64,000 bases of DNA from Trichoplax adhaerens (taxonomy: Eukaryota; Placozoa; Uniplacotomia; Trichoplacea; Trichoplacidae): the NCBI RefSeq assembly GCF_000150275.1, contig NW_002060945.1, positions 663,067 to 727,066 of the forward strand, written 5' to 3'. Positions 61,480-64,000 of the stretch are shown here, one piece after another. Position 1 is the first letter of the stretch. Each line of letters begins with the position of its first letter. The notes below the pieces were generated by a model, which did not search any database, had not been told where the DNA came from, and saw only the letters and a program-made list of their open reading frames with translations. The translations under genes were made by a program, and so were the position numbers.

Positions 61480-64000
61480 CTTGCAATTAAAACAGGATTA
61501 AAAAAGATCCAGTAATCCAAGTGAATTTTTTCAATAAAATGAAGGTATAATTAAGGAATATTAAACCTCCAATGTCTAGTAGTAACTATAAATTCATTCA
61601 TCCATTGGACTAATCTAATTTAGAGTGGTGTTTTGTTGATGGATGAACAACCGTACGGCACGTTATGGCAGTTAACGGGACGCAGGGACGTCTAGACACT
61701 AGTTGCACCAGCTGGCTCAAATCCAGTAAGAGATCCTGATTGCGTTGCTAACTAACTGTCAATAAATTTTCTGTCTATATCAGGTATAAAAAATTCATCA
61801 TGTATTATTATACATCAACATGAGTCAGAATATGGCTACATTTCCTTGAATAAACAGTATTGGTATCGACTGTAGATTTAAGCCAATGACGGAATGGACG
61901 AGGAACTAGGCTAATAATAACACTCCATTTTTTACAAGTAATAATAATATGTGCTAGAGTACACAATCTTTTATAAAGATTTACCCTAGATAATTCATTA
62001 TATTATAATTATAAACCACTGGTTGCTATCCTACTTCATTAAGATACTACCCCAAAGGTTATGTTTAGGTCTTATGCTATGATCTTCAAAACTACCCCTA
62101 TTAAGTATTCCATACGATAGGTGTATATCATCAATGCTTGGCTACTGATTCTAAAGGAATAATCACAACATTCCATCCTATGATGATAGACAGTAGTTGA
62201 TAAATTGGCAGAATAAATTAATTCTTCTATCTAGTAGTACTAGAAGATATAAAATAAAATATCTGCAACTCTATGCCAACCCAAGTGGATAAAGGGCCAA
62301 TATAGCAGACATACTCAAACAGGATCAATTTATCTATAGAACTGTATTATAAATCAAATGAGAAAAGTTTGAAGCTGCAACACTGTAAACTCTACCCAAA
62401 CGGATAGGGCATTGATACAAAAGTAAAACAAGACCAATGACTAGATACCACTGATACTCAAAGATGATCTACGATAACTAGATAATAACCATGTGAAATA
62501 AAACTAGTGCTTAGCTTGTATGTCGACTATTTACGGGTATCTAGTAGAGCATAAGTACCTAAACATGACCAGTACTACCGTACGAAGACCTTAATCGTAA
62601 TCCTAGAAGACCGTCAATATAAAGTAATTTTTATTCAATGATATGATGACAACAAGAATTAATTAGTTATAGAATTTGATTTGGAATTAATAGACAATAC
62701 TAGTAGTTAACGGTCCAATCTATTGACGGTGCCAAATATCATCATAATTAGACGACAAGATCAAGATCTCAACTGTACTTACATAAGACCATCGATAGAA
62801 TTGCTGTTTAACAATATAACAAGAATTATAGTATGGTTTTAGTTAGAAAATAGAATATAGATTAGAAATAATATATAACGTTAATGTTAACGGTCCAAAC
62901 CATTGACGATGCTAAATATCATTACAAGTGGAGGATAACATCACATGAAGATCTCGATCGTGCTTATCCTAGGCCATTGATAGAATTAGATAATTTTCAT
63001 TCAATGATATATCACTATAAGTGTTAAAAAATTGGGTATAATACTAGCGATTAACAGTCTAATCCTTCGATGATGCCAAATATCATCTTGATTCAACATA
63101 AAGCTACAAGCTAAGCCCTAAGAAACATTTCCAGATCGACAGGAATGATCGAATCAAACGGTTAGTCAATTTCTACTACATGTAAAATGATGATCATCAT
63201 ACTAAGATTTATAGTCCAGATATCGATAGTGCACGTCAAGCTATAGATTTTGACACAGTCATCCATTTTGAAGGCACTATCATTAATGTTTATAGTTAGC
63301 CCACCTCTGATATTTAGTCTAATTTCTATCATCAAGAATTATAAGTGAAATTTAGGTAATGTTATATTATTAATGCAGTATTATAATATTATCTTCTTTG
63401 TCGTAGTTCGCGAAGGTGTGTAAGTTATACTAATCAAATGGAAGACAAAATTTTTAATACGCTTATTTATAGCTAAAGCTATCTTTAGTAAGGCTGATCA
63501 AGTTAAATAGGAATTAGTATATGTTATATTTATTTAAAACGAACAAATACTATATCTGCTATCTCTACTACCTTCGAAATAATACGAATCTTAATTTTTC
63601 CAACTATTAAAGTATGATACCATTAAATTGATAGTATTTATTAGAAAGTCGTGATCATGAAATTGTAAAGCAAAGTACGGATGGGATTCTAGCAGAGTCA
63701 TCCTGAAATATGATAGAAAATTGTAATTTTTATTACCGATTGTTCTATACTTGGATTGCAGATGAAATAAACCGAGTGATTGGCTACTAACGTACACATC
63801 TGTAACTAGATAGTTCATTCCTACTCTTAATTAGTTCATCGGGTCACTATCTGCTTGCCATTTAGGCATCTTGTAATAGAATCTTCTCTACTACTGTACT
63901 TATTGATTGACTTTGCTGTAAATTTAAATGGAAAGCATCAATCTGCTCATCAGTTATCCTTAATTAGCTGATACTCGCATTCCCACAACTATTATTCATA
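61480..64000. other. Intergenic, with diverged tandem repeats
   Basis: About 2.5 kb to the window end. No exon or RNA gene recognised. The 62.5-63.2 kb part is a set of related units, listed separately. A minus-strand frame at 63818-63591 has no supporting features. Confidence 0.45.
62580..63180. repeat. Diverged tandem repeat, three to four units of about 165-180 bp
   Basis: Units begin with AACGGTCCAATCTATTGACG (62709), AACGGTCCAAACCATTGACG (62889) and AACAGTCTAATCCTTCGATG (63053). Each is followed by TGCCAAATATCAT or TGCTAAATATCAT. A partial earlier unit near 62600 shares TTTTATTCAATGATAT with the second. Old, non-coding satellite-like sequence. Confidence 0.7.

Noticed and set aside
61621-61760. 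tRNA-like T-arm (CTGG-CTCAAAT-CCAG)
   Set aside because: No matching acceptor, D or anticodon arms could be folded around it.
1-64000. Bacterial-type systems, CRISPR arrays, rRNA or transposase genes
   Set aside because: The intron-rich animal gene structure excludes a bacterial origin. No array of spaced repeats, rRNA motif or transposase frame was seen; the array at 41.8 kb has no unique spacers.

Overview
This is a piece of a nuclear genome from an early-branching animal. The genes are split by many short, AT-rich GT-AG introns, the gaps between genes are long and AT-rich, and the gene set is metazoan: a BBS12 chaperonin-like protein, TTC19, a mitochondrial PSD, a Roc-COR GTPase, and a death-effector-domain/NHL protein. 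A placozoan (Trichoplax or Hoilungia type) is my best guess. That is inference, not something the sequence proves. I rebuilt gene models by hand from splice sites. In nearly every model the exon phases close and the lengths sum to a multiple of three.

Layout. 1-6.4 kb: HSP60 (minus; its 3' end runs off the window) and HSP10 (plus), head to head around a shared region with a perfect heat-shock element. 7.1-9.8 kb: citrate synthase (minus). 13.1-15.6 kb: COQ10 (plus). 16.5-19.8 kb: BBS12 (minus, 12 exons). 20.5-22.7 kb: a FASTKD-like RAP-domain protein (plus). 23.1-26.0 kb: TTC19 (minus, with a GC-AG intron). 28.2-35.2 kb: a Roc-COR GTPase and, just upstream of it, an intronless 42-residue-type TPR protein, both minus. 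35-43 kb: mostly non-coding, with a broken gene fragment, hairpins and a foldback element whose left arm is amplified in tandem. 43.2-45.2 kb: phosphatidylserine decarboxylase (plus). 46.6-50.3 kb: a coiled-coil protein with a kinetochore-RWD-like C terminus (plus). 52.0-55.0 kb: a DED, coiled-coil, NHL-repeat protein (minus). 55-60.7 kb: gene desert. 60.8-61.5 kb: an AQP11/12-type aquaporin (minus, intronless). 61.5-64 kb: no gene recognised, but diverged tandem repeats are present.

How it fits together. Seven of the thirteen confident or probable genes encode mitochondrial proteins: HSP60/HSP10 folding, citrate synthase, COQ10 (ubiquinone), TTC19 (complex III), PSD (phosphatidylethanolamine) and a RAP protein (probably mitochondrial RNA). 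A second theme is signalling proteins of the innate-immunity type: Roc-COR, TPR and DED-NHL. The most novel-looking items are the DED-coiled-coil-NHL protein, the Roc-COR gene in which every intron is phase 1, and the foldback element with its palindromic GTACTGTAC ends. That palindrome recurs across the intergenic DNA, including the HSP60/HSP10 promoter.
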